Positions 35,815 through 46,690 of a stretch of DNA of 64,000 bases are shown here, in pieces (the stretch's first letter is position 1; every line of letters starts with the position of its first letter). The translations under genes were made by a program, and so were the position numbers. Under the pieces are notes generated by a model that was not told where the DNA came from, made no database searches, and was given only the letters and a program-made list of their open reading frames with translations. Source of the stretch: Apodemus sylvaticus (lineage: Eukaryota; Chordata; Mammalia; Rodentia; Muridae); the NCBI RefSeq assembly GCF_947179515.1, contig NC_067492.1, positions 7,643,676 through 7,707,675 on the forward strand. The letters run 5' to 3'.

Positions 35815-35900
35815 TATTTTTGGTGCTTAGGACCAAACTAGGGCCTTTCACACACCAAATACACGCTACACACTGAGATAAACCCTCGGCCTGTTTCTAA
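35815..35900 (-). mobile_element. ID/B4-type SINE fragment, antisense
   Basis: 'ggaccaaactagggcctttc' and 'cacactgagataaaccctcg' match antisense ID. Confidence 0.55.
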
Positions 35901-36188
35901 TGCCTGATTTCATACATAATACAAAAATTTGTCCTTAGATCACACATCCCTAGAACTAAACTCCTCTGTCACAAGGAAGGTTACTTCAAGGTCTTTGGAA
36001 AGTTTTCCTCAGAAAAGGCTACAAGAATGAGCATATCCTCCTGTCTCCACCAGCCATGAAGTGACATTCTACAGCCAGTGTAACTCTGGAGAGCTACAGC
36101 TGCTGGTATTAGCTATGGACTGACACATATTCATCGGATCCCTCAGAGAAGTCTGAGCCTTCCAACCCAGGAACAGAACAGAAAAGAA

Positions 36189-36380
36189 GGGGCTGGAGAG
36201 ATGGCTCAGTGGTTAAGAGTGCTGACTGCTCTTCTGAAGGACCTGAGTTCAAATCCCAGCAACCACATGGTGGCTCACAACCTTCCGTAATGAGATCTGA
36301 TGCCCTCTCCTGGTGTATCTGAAGATAGATACAGTGTACTTTCATATAATAATAAATAAATCTTTTTTTAAAAAAAAAAG
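36189..36380 (+). mobile_element. B2 SINE
   Basis: Full-length copy from 'ggggctggagagatggctca' to an AATAAATAAATC tail and A run. It is one of the best preserved B2s in the window. Confidence 0.96.
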
Positions 36381-36591
36381 TTGGAAAAGAAGTAAGCAAG
36401 ACAACGAATGGGGTGGGAACCAAAGCCCCAAGATGAAGTTCTGGGAAAGCACAAAAGGAAAGGAGCAAACACAGAGATGTCCATTCTCCCAGAGCAGGAA
36501 GGGTCTGGGGGCCCTGGGGACCCACAGCCCTGCATGGTGAAGGGAGGGGCACGGCAGCAGAGAAGCTTCCAGAAGGACACAGAGGACTATG

Positions 36592-36740
36592 CCCGGCTGG
36601 GTGGTGTTGGCACCTTCAATTCAAGCACTTGGAAGGCAGAGTGGATCTCTGAGTTCAAGGCCAGCGTGGACTACTTTAGGAGTTCAAGGACAGTCAAGGC
36701 TACACAGAGAAATCCTGCCTTGAAAAACTAACACAGAAAC
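36592..36740 (+). mobile_element. B1 SINE, internally deleted
   Basis: 'ttcaagcacttggaaggcag' to 'ggctacacagagaaatcctg'. A few bases are missing near 36640. Confidence 0.85.
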
Positions 36741-36749
36741 AGACAGAAG

Positions 36750-36860
36750 GCATAAGTCTAGGATACATTATCCAAGAGAGAGAAGACACGAGACTAGGAT
36801 ACATTGTCCAACACACAGAAGACACAAATCCAGGATACACTGTCCAACACACAGAGCTAC
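36750..36860. repeat. 36-bp tandem repeat, 3 copies
   Basis: 'aggatacattgtccaacaca' recurs at 36760, 36796 and 36832, an exact 36-base period. The array begins directly after the B1 tail. Confidence 0.9.
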
Positions 36861-37415
36861 AACAACAGAGACTACAACAGCAGAGCTTCTCTGTATGACA
36901 CTGTGTCCTTACATGGCACAAATTCTGAACAAAAATCATTTTCCATTCCAAACACCAACATGGCAATCATGTGATCAAGCCACAGAAATCTGATCTGGGC
37001 ATCCTTCCTCGGACAGCTACTGCAGAACGGGATCCACCAACATGAGGGAGGCACCTGAGGAGGCAGCTACAGTGACCAGACAGGAACCCTGAGGGATGCT
37101 CCCGGATGGCTGCGAGGAGGGACCAACCTGTGAACAGGCTGGGATTCGTGTGGTTACAGACAGAGACTCTGGGGTTCCAGGGGGAAGCTGCGCTGAGAGA
37201 TTTTCCTATTGGGCACCTGAAGGGTGGGGGAAACGGACCGATGACTTAAATAAAATAATGCGATTAAAACAGAGTCGATTGCTCGGGTCAGACTGTGCAT
37301 GGGGAATGTGCACTGGGGAACATTGCTGGGCTCAGCAGGAACGGAGCTTCCAGTTGCAAGGATGAAAAACACCGAGTGTGGATTCAGCTTTTAAACTGTG
37401 CTATAATGTTGGGAT

Positions 37416-37608
37416 GGCCAGGAAGGGGAGGGAGGGGAAGGGGGAAGGGAAGGGAATGGGAAGGGGAGGGGGAGGGGGAAGACAGAGGGGGAGGGGGAAA
37501 GGGGTGAGAGGAGGGGGAAGAGGAGGGAGATGGAAAGGGGGAGGGGAGGGGGGAAGTGGAAAGGAGGAGAGGAAGGGGAGGGGAGGGGGGAAGGGGGAGG
37601 GAGAACTG
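37416..37608. repeat. G-rich polypurine tract
   Basis: About 190 bases of GGGGAGGGGGAAGGG-type sequence with many runs of four or more G. It has triplex and G-quadruplex potential. Confidence 0.95.
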
Positions 37609-38166
37609 ATCAGGACAGGGCAGGGCAGAGCAGGGAAGGAGTCTTCTGAGGTAGGATGTTGAAGATTTGATGCCAATCACACACTAAGAAAGGCAGAGGT
37701 CAGCCTCTAAAGCAATGTGGTATCTAGCCGTGGGCTGTGGCCTACCTGGGTGTCATGGCTGGCCTGAACTCACGGCACTGTCCCCGGTTACTAGGACATG
37801 TGCCTCATGCTTGTATAAGAAGCGGGAGTCAGGAGGGGTCAAGGGCAAAACTAGAGCCCAGTGCGGCCTCAGCACAGCCCATCCTGGCCCCATGCTTCCT
37901 GCATGAGAGGTCCCACGACAGCACAGGGGCAGTGCACTTGAGGAGCCATTTGTGTGGTCCACCTCACCCGGCGGGAGGACGAGCCTGGGGTGCAGTTAGC
38001 CACATGAATGACAGGCTACACCCTAGCCCCGGAGCACGCAGGGTGGCACTTTTCTCTGACCACTGCACTGGAGTGGCATGGAGACGCTTTTCATTGTCCT
38101 AGTAAGATTACTACCAGAATTCTCACAGAAGTTTCAGATTTAGAGAAGTACAGTATGTTCTCATAG

Positions 38167-38392
38167 AGGTCCCCAGGCCCTCTGTGTGTCCCCATAGAGG
38201 TCTCCAGGGCCTCTGTGTGTCCCCATGGAGGTCCCCAAGGTCTCTGTGTGTCCCCATGGAGGTCCCCAAGGTCTCTGTATGTCCCCATGGAGGTCCCCAA
38301 GGTCTCTCTGTGTCCTCATGGAGGTCTCCAGAGTCTCTGTGTGTCCCCATGGAGGTCTCCAGAGTCTCTGTGTGTCCCTGTGAAGGACCCCA
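38167..38392. repeat. 31-bp minisatellite, about 7 copies
   Basis: Units of 'tctctgtgtgtccccatgga' plus 'ggtccccaagg', about 31 bases each. Unit variants include ggtctccagag and tgtcctcat. Confidence 0.93.
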
Positions 38393-39199
38393 GAGGCTCC
38401 AGGTGGCCCTGCATCCTTCTCAGTCTTCCCCAGCTTCCCCCTCTCTGATGGAAAGTGGGATGCAGGCAGCTCAGAACCTCAGGGACGGAGCCCTGACCCT
38501 CAGTGACCTGGCTCTGCTCACTGTGCACACGGCAGGCTGTGACTCTCAGCACCCAGGACCCGGGGGCTCTCAGTGGGTAGCTGGCATGATTCAAGGGCTG
38601 GTCTGCAGGGCCTGGAGGGAGGACAGGAAGAGGCTTGTGCCAGAAGGAGGGGGCTAAGCACCCACCCTGGGTGTGCATACCCTGTGCCACACGCTTCGTA
38701 ACCCAGCCTTCCTATCACCTTACAACTTCCAAACGCAGGTGGTCCTGATGAGGGCTCAACTTCCAGAACTCTCTTAGAAGTGAGTGAGGAGTGACTGGAG
38801 AAGCTCCTCAGACAGTTCAACCTCAAGTACCCCTGTGGTGAGCCACAGTCTGGACTGTGGTGTCACCTGGGGCCAGGTGTTAAAGGTCAAATCCAGAGCA
38901 GGGAGCTATAGCGAAGAGGCAGATCTTTAAGGCATTGAGCGTGTGCCCTTGAAGACTCTAATGGGTCCCATGGCTGCCTCTTCTCCTCAGTGTCCACTCT
39001 GAGACAAATGGCATTCCTACCATCGTATGCTGCCTCCCTACAAACCCAAAGGCACGGAGGCCAACCGCAGGCGGGAACCCCCAAGCCTTCTCTCTATACT
39101 TGAGTAATCTCAGCCGTCCATTACAGGAAGTAAACCACTACACGGGACGACCTAACCCACGAGAAAAGAAAGCTCAGTGCATACACAAACCTGACCGTC

Positions 39200-39410
39200 C
39201 GCTGTGACTATTCACAACCGTGATGCCCACAGTAGACTGAAGACAGAGACAACCCAAATGTCCACCACGGAAGACACTGCCATCCATCTTGGTAACAGAA
39301 TATTACTCAGCTGTGATACCACACGGATGGGTCCTGGACACGTGAACGTTAGTGACAGAAACCAGCCGCTCAAAGCCACCCCCAGCTTAGGCAATTCCAC
39401 AAGACAGAGC
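39200..39410 (+). mobile_element. L1M remnant
   Basis: 'gactattcacaaccgtgatg', 'caacccaaatgtccaccacg', 'cagaatattactcagctgtg' and 'gtgacagaaaccagccgctc' follow old mammalian L1 3' sequence in order. Confidence 0.65.
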
Positions 39411-39535
39411 GAAGATGGCCGCCACTGAAGAGAAGAGAAGTGATCGTTAGGTTTCTTCCTGAGATGGTAAACTTGCTGGACCACTGCCTGTGCTGATGGC
39501 TTATGACTCTGAGAACATTCCAGAAACCACCACTT

Positions 39536-39704
39536 TATTTTTGTTTTGTTTTGTTTTGTTTGTTTTTTCGAGACAGGGTTTCTCTGTGTAGCCCTGGCTG
39601 TCCTGGAACTTACTCTGTAGACCAGGCTGGCCTCGAACTCAGAAATCCACCTGTCTCTTCCTCCCAAGTGCTGGGATTAAAGGTGTGCGCCACCACTGAC
39701 CAGC
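39536..39704 (-). mobile_element. B1 SINE, antisense, with 15-bp target-site duplication
   Basis: A (GTTTT)n antisense tail is followed by a complete B1 body. It is bounded by perfect copies of gaaaccaccacttta (about 39522-39536 and 39705-39719), which shows a fairly young insertion. Confidence 0.97.
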
Positions 39705-39746
39705 TGAAACCACCACTTTAAATGAATGTGCTGTGCACCATGTAAA

Positions 39747-39848
39747 TTTTATGTGGATAAAACTGAAGGGTTTTGTTATTCCTTTATTTTATGTATATGG
39801 GTATTTATGTGGATAAAACTGAAGGTTTTTTTATTCCTTTATTTTATG
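39747..39848. repeat. 56-bp-offset tandem duplication
   Basis: The block 'atgtggataaaactgaaggg' with its 'ttattcctttattttatg' end occurs at 39751 and again at 39807, nearly identical over about 45 bases. The second copy runs into the B3 that follows. Confidence 0.9.
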
Positions 39849-40036
39849 GGTGTTTTGCCTGCGTGCACTTCTGTGCACCATGTGTGTCCCTGGTGCCCAT
39901 GGAAACCAGAAAAGGATGTCAGCCTCTGGCACTGGAGTTACAAATGATCACGAGCTGTAGTATGGGTGCTGGGAATTGAACCTGGATCCTCTGCAAGAGG
40001 AGTGCTCTTAACCACTGAGTCATCTCTCTAGCTTCA
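39835..40036 (-). mobile_element. B3/B2-type SINE, antisense
   Basis: 'gtgttttgcctgcgtgcact', 'gggtgctgggaattgaacct' and 'accactgagtcatctctcta' match antisense B3. Confidence 0.85.
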
Positions 40037-42964
40037 AGCCTAGTTTTTTGTTTGTTTTGCTTCTCAAGCTGTGGGTCAGGAAAAACTTGCTCCATCGGCA
40101 GCCAGAGGGATGCTGGGCCTCAGGTGGACTTTGCCAAGTTTGAGGAGGCAGCAACAGCTTTCTTTTGCCCTGACCATGGGTGGAGGGGTCCTGCCCCTTC
40201 TGCCGGTCATTAAAATCCCCTGTCTACCCCAGAACTGGGAATAAACAGAGATCTCCTGTTGTCACGTATTCGCAGCTACCCACTCCTGTTCTGGAACTCG
40301 CCCTGTTTTCACAGACCTCGACTTGAAGCCAAGTCTGTGGCTGTCCCTCATGGAGATGGCACGTCTAGTCCCAGCGGACACCAACAACCCTGCACAGCAT
40401 GGCACAGGTGGCCTGACCTGGCTGTGAAATCGGGGATCAGCATCACACCCACCCTGCCGGACATTGCAGTGGACAGCCAACGAGGCCCAGGGTCAAGGAC
40501 AGCAGAGGCTGTACCCTGCAGCCGCCTCTGCAGGCGCCACAGACACAAGGCTGGGAAAGAGACAGCCATGTGGAGAAGCTGAGGGGTGGCAGCTCTGACA
40601 GGGAAGTTAGGAGAAAGCCTCGCTCTCTGGCAGCCCAGCCCAGACATCTTGTGTCCCCAGAGGTCCCCAGGCACAGTAGCTCCCAGTTACTGCCTGAGAG
40701 GTACAGGGGACAGAGTGATCAACAGCTGAGCTCAAACTCAGCCAGGAAGAGAGAAGGAAACAGGTGGGCTTTCTAGAAACTTCCCTCAGTTATGAAATTG
40801 GGGCACAGAGATACTGAGGACCCCAGAAAGGGTCTGAGGAAAGGAGATGGGGGAGGGCAGAATGGAGGCCTGAGGCCCCATTAGCAGAGATCAACTGGCC
40901 ACCTAAGAGCCTCTGCTATCTCCCCCCTTCCCCCCAACCCCCGCCAATGTCTTTCTGGATGTGAGCTGCCTTCTAGAGTGTCAATTGCAGACAAGGTTAC
41001 CCCAAGATCAGGAGAGTGAGCAGAAAAGGAGGTCACTGTGCCACCCACAAACACCAACATCTCTCCAGTAAAGACAAAGAATGCGCGTTTCCCAATCACA
41101 GGCCCTGCTCCTCACAGTCCTCTCTAGAGCATTGTCTCTCTCACACCGCACCAGTCTGAAGTGAACCCCACTGGCTTGGGGCCTCCCTCAACACATGTCC
41201 CCCCAATACCCAAGTCCTTCAGGGGCCCTTTACAACATACCCTCACTCCAGGAACAGGCCCAAATCTTCACCCATGGGGTGTTTTCTCCAAGACAGGGGC
41301 CAGGGGACATCTGGGGTTTTCTAGGGAGGGACCTTTGTGGCTATAGGAGTGTTGGTCATCTGTCAGAGACAGATGGGAAGGAGAAAAGTCTAGGGCAGGT
41401 CAGGGTGGGACATGGGGCCGCTCTACCAGGCCTAAGCCTATCAGCTTCTGACTTGCAGAAGTCACGAATCCATGCCGGGGCTGCCCCTGAGAAACTACCT
41501 CAGCTTCCCTACCCCATCTTTCCTACCTCAGTATCACCATCTCCCCAGGTCACTGGCCACACCTAGGATCGAGCAGATGGAACTCTCTAGAAATTCAGGC
41601 CACCACCTCCTGGGGCTAGGGCCGGAGATGGCCCTGTGGGAAACTGGCTACATTCCCTGGCACTGGGGGAACCAGTTTCCAGTGAGCACGAACAGTCCTG
41701 ATGAGCTCTTTCAGGGGCTGGAAACTGAGGCAGGCAGGCAATGTGATGAAGCCATGGAGCACCCAGCTCCTAGCCCTGGGTTCCGAGGCTGTACCGGCAG
41801 CCTGATGTGGGTGGCCCCTATCTGCATCTCCACACCTCAGTCATGCTCCTCCACAGCAGGCTGAGATACTACTAGGCTCTCAGCCACAGATACACCTGAA
41901 AATACAGTGTGGGGGGAGAAACTCAAAGTGGGGTCCTGACAGGAGGACCCGGGTCATCTAACTCCGAGAACCCACCTCTACGTCTGTGTCTCCGCCTCCT
42001 CCCCTCTCCTGTTCCCTGACTGGCTGATAACTCCACACACATTTCTTCCTTTTGCTCCTCCACCTAACAGGATGTGATGCCACGAGCTATCTCCCGGTCG
42101 GGTTGGTGTTACTGAAGGTCACTCCAGTCCAGCAACCCCTGTCCGTGGTTCGTCTGCTGCATTTTCTCTGAGATACATAGTTAGGCCTGTGGTCCCCAAC
42201 ATGGTGCAGTCCCCTGGGCCCTGCACAGAGATGGCCAGGCAGGAGCCTGGACTGCTTTGGTTCTCCTAGCAAGTGAGCCACAAAACGCTCCCTGAGGTGG
42301 CACAGGCTCCTTCTGCAGGCTAGGAGGCCCGCAGCCCCTCCCACCAGCCCTGGTTCTGGCATCCAGACTCTCCATCCAAAGTTACTCCCCCAGATGGCCT
42401 TCTCCAGGTTACAGACACCACCCTGTCTCCACCAACACCAAACAAGAAAACAACATGAGTTACTCCCAAGCAACTAACAGTCAAATAGTCCTGGGCTCTG
42501 TGTACCTGTCCCTAGAGCCAGCTGCTTGTGCGTCATAGGCTCTGATGAGAACCACAGACCCTGACAAAAACTGACCCCGCTGAGTACCCACTGTGTGCCT
42601 GACACGGTGCTGGGATCTCTGGGAAAAAAAGAAGCAGACCACAAAGAGATCTCTAGTGGTCCACCTCCTTCCAAGCAGCACTCACAGATACTCTCCGTCT
42701 ACAGAAAGCCCTAGAATCAAATAATAGCAAGTAATGGGTTTTAAAATGAGCAAAACCCAAACAGGCAGTGCAGAGGTCCGACTTCCTCAGTAACATACAC
42801 GGGATGTGAAGAGACACCAACACCCAGCCCCGAAGGACACATGAACATAACCTCAGCAAGACACGTGGGCCAGGAGGGCTGCATTCAGAAGATCAGCAGT
42901 ATTGGGTGGGGGTGAGGAAAGGGTGATGAACCCCTCACCACACGGCAGGCAGGAATGGAGATAG

Positions 42965-43840
42965 CACTGCAAATGGTCAGCCCTCACCCCACAGGACCCT
43001 GAGAATCCACTCCTGGTATCCCTGGGAGAACTGAAAAGATATATCCGCACAGTCACAACAGAACTGTCCACTGCAGCCAGAAGATAGGGGCACCAGTGCG
43101 ATAGCCCACGAAAGGAACACGTGTTCACCAAACAACGGAGTACTACTCAGACAGAAAAAAAGGAAAGCAGAATGGGTACCGAGGAATAAGAACGTCATAT
43201 TCAGGGAAGGGGCCGGTTACACAGGGATATGCATGCTTGATCTCACATGTTCACGTAAAATGTCTAAAGCAGGCAAACCTGGGAATGTGAAACAAACTAA
43301 CAGTCACCAGGCTCAAAGAGAGGTGCAGAGATGGTCAGAGCTGGAAAGGGCTCCAGAGAGGCTGGTGGTGCAGATCCGCGATCCCAGAACATGGGAGGCT
43401 GAGGCAGGACGGCCTGAGCCACAGTGAGACCCTGCTCAGTTGTCAGAGTCCAGACTGTGGAAGAACAACAGCCCGAGATTTCAGTCTCCAGATCCCACTC
43501 GAGTGAGCCAGGCACGGCGGCACCTAATGCTATACCCCCTGGAGCGGCAGAGGCAGGCTGGTCTCTGGAGCTCACGGGCCATTCAGCCTAGCCAGCAAGG
43601 TCCAGGCCAGTGAGAGACTCTGCCTCACACGGAACAAGGATGACACCCAAGGAGGCACCCCTGCAGTTTTGCTTTGACTGTGATGCGCAAGCACACAGAC
43701 AAAAAAGAGGAGAGAAAATTAGACTAGTGGGGAGACCCCAACTGTGAACGTACTAAAAACGCTACAGTGTGCACTGAAGAGAACAAATTTTTACGTGAAT
43801 TATAGCTCAATAAAGTTATTACTGAAAGTGTTATCAAATG
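42965..43840 (+). mobile_element. L1M remnant broken by SINE fragments
   Basis: 'ccactcctggtatccctggg', 'ggagtactactcagacagaa' and a late 'gaattatagctcaataaagt' end follow L1M 3' sequence. Between about 43345 and 43650 two worn B1/B4-like pieces intervene ('gggaggctgaggcaggacgg', 'gccaggcacggcggcaccta'). Confidence 0.55.
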
Positions 43841-43929
43841 CCATTTTCTGCCTCTCAGGGTGCAAGCCCCGCCACATGTCACACGCCACATGACTCTGAG
43901 CGTGCCCGAGGGGCCGTGACACTGACTCT

Positions 43930-44285
43930 CTCGTGGTTTCCACTTGGTTACTGTGCTAACACACTGACCAAGAGCAACTTGGGGAGGGAAGGGTTCATTT
44001 GGCTTACATTTTACTGCCACATCTATCGCTGCGGGAAGTCAGGGCAGGAACCCAAGCAGAACCCAACAGAGGAGGAACACCGTTCACTGGCTGGTTAAAC
44101 AGGGCTTGCTCTGTCTGCTTTCTTATAGCCCAGAACCACCTGACAAGGGGTGGCACCGCCCACGATGGGCTGGGCCCTCCTACACCAATCATTAATCCAG
44201 AAGATGCTCCCATAGGCTTGCCCACAAGACAGACGGCCTGATGGAGGCAGTTCCTCAATTGAGGTTCCCTCTTCTCAGGTGACTC
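43930..44285 (+). mobile_element. Rodent interspersed repeat, related to the next one
   Basis: 'ctgaccaagagcaacttggg', 'gaagggttcatttggcttac' and 'gaagtcagggcaggaaccca' match a common rodent repeat. I know the sequence but not the family name with confidence. Confidence 0.5.
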
Positions 44286-44384
44286 TAGTTAGAGTTGAAA
44301 CCTAACCAGCCTGCCTGTCCAGAGGCAGCTCCACCTGTGTGGGGCTTTTCCCAGCCCCTCTCTGTGTCAGTCAGAGATGTTCCT

Positions 44385-44740
44385 CTTAGGGTTTCACTGC
44401 TGTGAACAGACACCGTGACCAAGGCAATTCTTAGAAGAACAACATTTAATTGGGTCTGGCTTACGGATACCGAGGTTTAATCCAGTATCATCAAGGCAGG
44501 AACATGGCAGCTTCCATGCAGGCATGGTGCAGGAGGAGCTGAGAGTTCTACATCTTCATCTGAAGGAAGCTAGAAGACTGGCTTCCAGACAGCTAGGAGG
44601 AGGGTCTTAAAGCCCACGCCCACAGCGACACACCCACCCTAACCAGGCTACGCCCACTCCAACAAGGCCACACCTACTCCAACAAGGCCACACCTTCAAA
44701 TCATGCCACTCCCTGGGCCAAGTATATTCAAACCATGATT
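44385..44740 (+). mobile_element. About 340-bp rodent interspersed repeat (copy 1)
   Basis: 'cagacaccgtgaccaaggca', 'caacatttaattgggtctgg', 'ttccagacagctaggaggag' and 'cactccctgggccaagtata' mark it. The same unit recurs at 45815-46135 and, reversed, at 60194-60540. A local 'ctccaacaaggccacacct' stretch is duplicated in this copy. The family (LTR or DNA transposon) is uncertain. Confidence 0.75.
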
Positions 44741-44997
44741 GCAACCCTTCCTAGGGAAGCTGGCCAGGGCTCCTCCCACAATGCCCACTTCCCCTTCCCC
44801 TTTCCAAGGCAGCAAGCAGGAGACCAGTCTTAATAGGGGAGTGGTACTCCTTGGGACCTCACACCGTGGTAGTAGAGGGGCTCCACAAGCAGCCTGTTCA
44901 GATTCCACAAAGTGGGCAAGGCTATGTCCCTAACCCAGTCTTCCCAACCCCCACAGCTTATTGGAGCATCTGATGTTCATTTGCAAAATGAGGTGGG

Positions 44998-45165
44998 GAG
45001 CTGGGCGGTGGCACCTTTAATCCCAGCACTTTGGGGGCAGAAGCAGGCAGACTTCTGAGTTCTGGTCTACTCAGAAGTAGACCAGCCTGGTCTACAGAGT
45101 GAGTTCCAGGACAGCCAGGGCTACACGATGAAATCCTGTCTCTAAAAACAAAAACAAACAAACAA
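44998..45165 (+). mobile_element. B1 SINE with an internal hairpin
   Basis: B1 flanked by 14-bp target-site copies aaaatgaggtgggg (ending 44998 and about 45177). Inside it lies a perfect 10-bp inverted repeat, ctggtctact / agtagaccag, at 45063-45086 with a 4-base loop. It replaces part of the normal B1 centre. Confidence 0.95.
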
Positions 45166-45814
45166 AAATGAGGTGGGGGATTTCCTGCTTTCCCTACCTC
45201 TGGGAAGCTTCCAGAATGTTGCTGATGCAACCAAAGTCAGGAACACTCAAGAGCACACTGGGGGCAGGGCAAACCCAAGAAAAATGCTCAGCACCCTGTG
45301 CTGTGGGGAAGGAGTGGGGTGCCCGTCGGAGGGGACAGATGTAAGCATGGGAACATGGCCTCAGTCCCTACTTTCAAACGTACTTTCCTGGAGGGATCTC
45401 CTGGCTCTGGACATCTACCCATTTCTGTCCTCGCTGTGCAAGGTGAGGCCCTTGAGAGCCAGGCTAGCCATTTGTGGTGAGCACAGGGTTCCTCTCCGGG
45501 GTTCTGTGAACACCTAAAAGGGCACATGGTACCGCAAGTCTGTGGAGGCCTGCATGTTTTCTTCCAGAGAGTTAAATGGTTTTGTCAAGGGGCTCAGCAT
45601 ATACAAGGCAAAACCCTACCAGAGACCAGCCTGCCTCTGCTGAGCTGAGGCCATAGCTATAGCTCCTCAGCTCTCTGGTTCCTTATCTATCAAGTAAGGG
45701 GTGGCTGACTCATGATCCTCTTTCAGGAAGACGGGGGACGGTGGAGGTAGTGCGGAAACCAGTTGGCTCTTGCTGTCCACCAATCTATGGCCCCTGCTTT
45801 TCTAACTGCTCTGA

Positions 45815-46135
45815 AGGGTATCTTAGGGTTTATTCTACTGCGAACAGACACCATGACCAAGGCAACTCTTATAAGGATAACATTTAATTGGGGCTGGCTT
45901 ATAGGTTCAGAGGCTCAGTCCATTATCATCAAGGCGGGAGCATGGCAGCATCCAGGCAGGCATGGCGCAGGAGGAGCTGAGACTTCTACATCTTCATCTA
46001 AAGGCTGCTAGAATACTGACTTCCAGGCAGCTAGGGTGAGGGTCTTAAAGCCCACACCCACAGTGACACACCTACTCCAACCGGGTCACACCTCATAGTG
46101 CCATTCCCTGGGCCAAGCACATTCAAACCACCACA
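45815..46135 (+). mobile_element. About 340-bp rodent interspersed repeat (copy 2)
   Basis: Same family as 44385-44740: 'cagacaccatgaccaaggca', 'gcatggcagcatccaggcag' and 'attccctgggccaagcacat'. It is better preserved than copy 1. Confidence 0.75.
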
Positions 46136-46506
46136 AAGCGCATAGTGTGTCTATGCACCCTTACAGTTGGGGGGCTCCAGGCTGTGAGCATGCTTGGCTC
46201 CACTTTGGGGGAGACTGCAGTTGGTCACAGACTTGTGAGCAGGTGGTCATGGCGGTGGCTGAAGGAGAGGCTGCTCCTCTCAGCTCAGACAGCGAGAGAT
46301 GAGGGCGCATCTTTATCTCTACATCTTTTTATTCAGTGTGAGAGGACAGCCCTACTCAGGGTGTCTTCTCCCCTCCATTAACCCTCTGTGGAAATGTTCT
46401 CACAGACACACCCAAAGCTGGCCTCACCGACGCCCCAGGCCATTCCTAATCCAATCAAGTCTATGATCAAAATTAGCCAGCACAGCCACAGAAAAGGCCA
46501 GCTGCA

Positions 46507-46690
46507 GGCCAGAGAGATGGCTCAGTGGTTAAAAGCACCAATTGCTCTTTCAGAGGTCCTGACTTCAAATCCTAGGACCCACATGGTGGCTCACAACCAT
46601 CCGTAAAAGAGATCTGACACCCTCTTCTGGTGTGTCTGAAGACAGCTACAGTGTACTTACATATAATAAATAAATCTTTAAAAAAAGGAA
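46507..46690 (+). mobile_element. B2 SINE
   Basis: 'agagagatggctcagtggtt' to an AATAAATAAATC tail and A run. Confidence 0.94.

Noticed and set aside
40200..40262. 'gggaataaacagagatctcc' as an LTR-like polyadenylation region or hidden gene end
   Set aside because: No matching LTR ends, primer site or coding sequence is visible around it. An isolated AATAAA is common.
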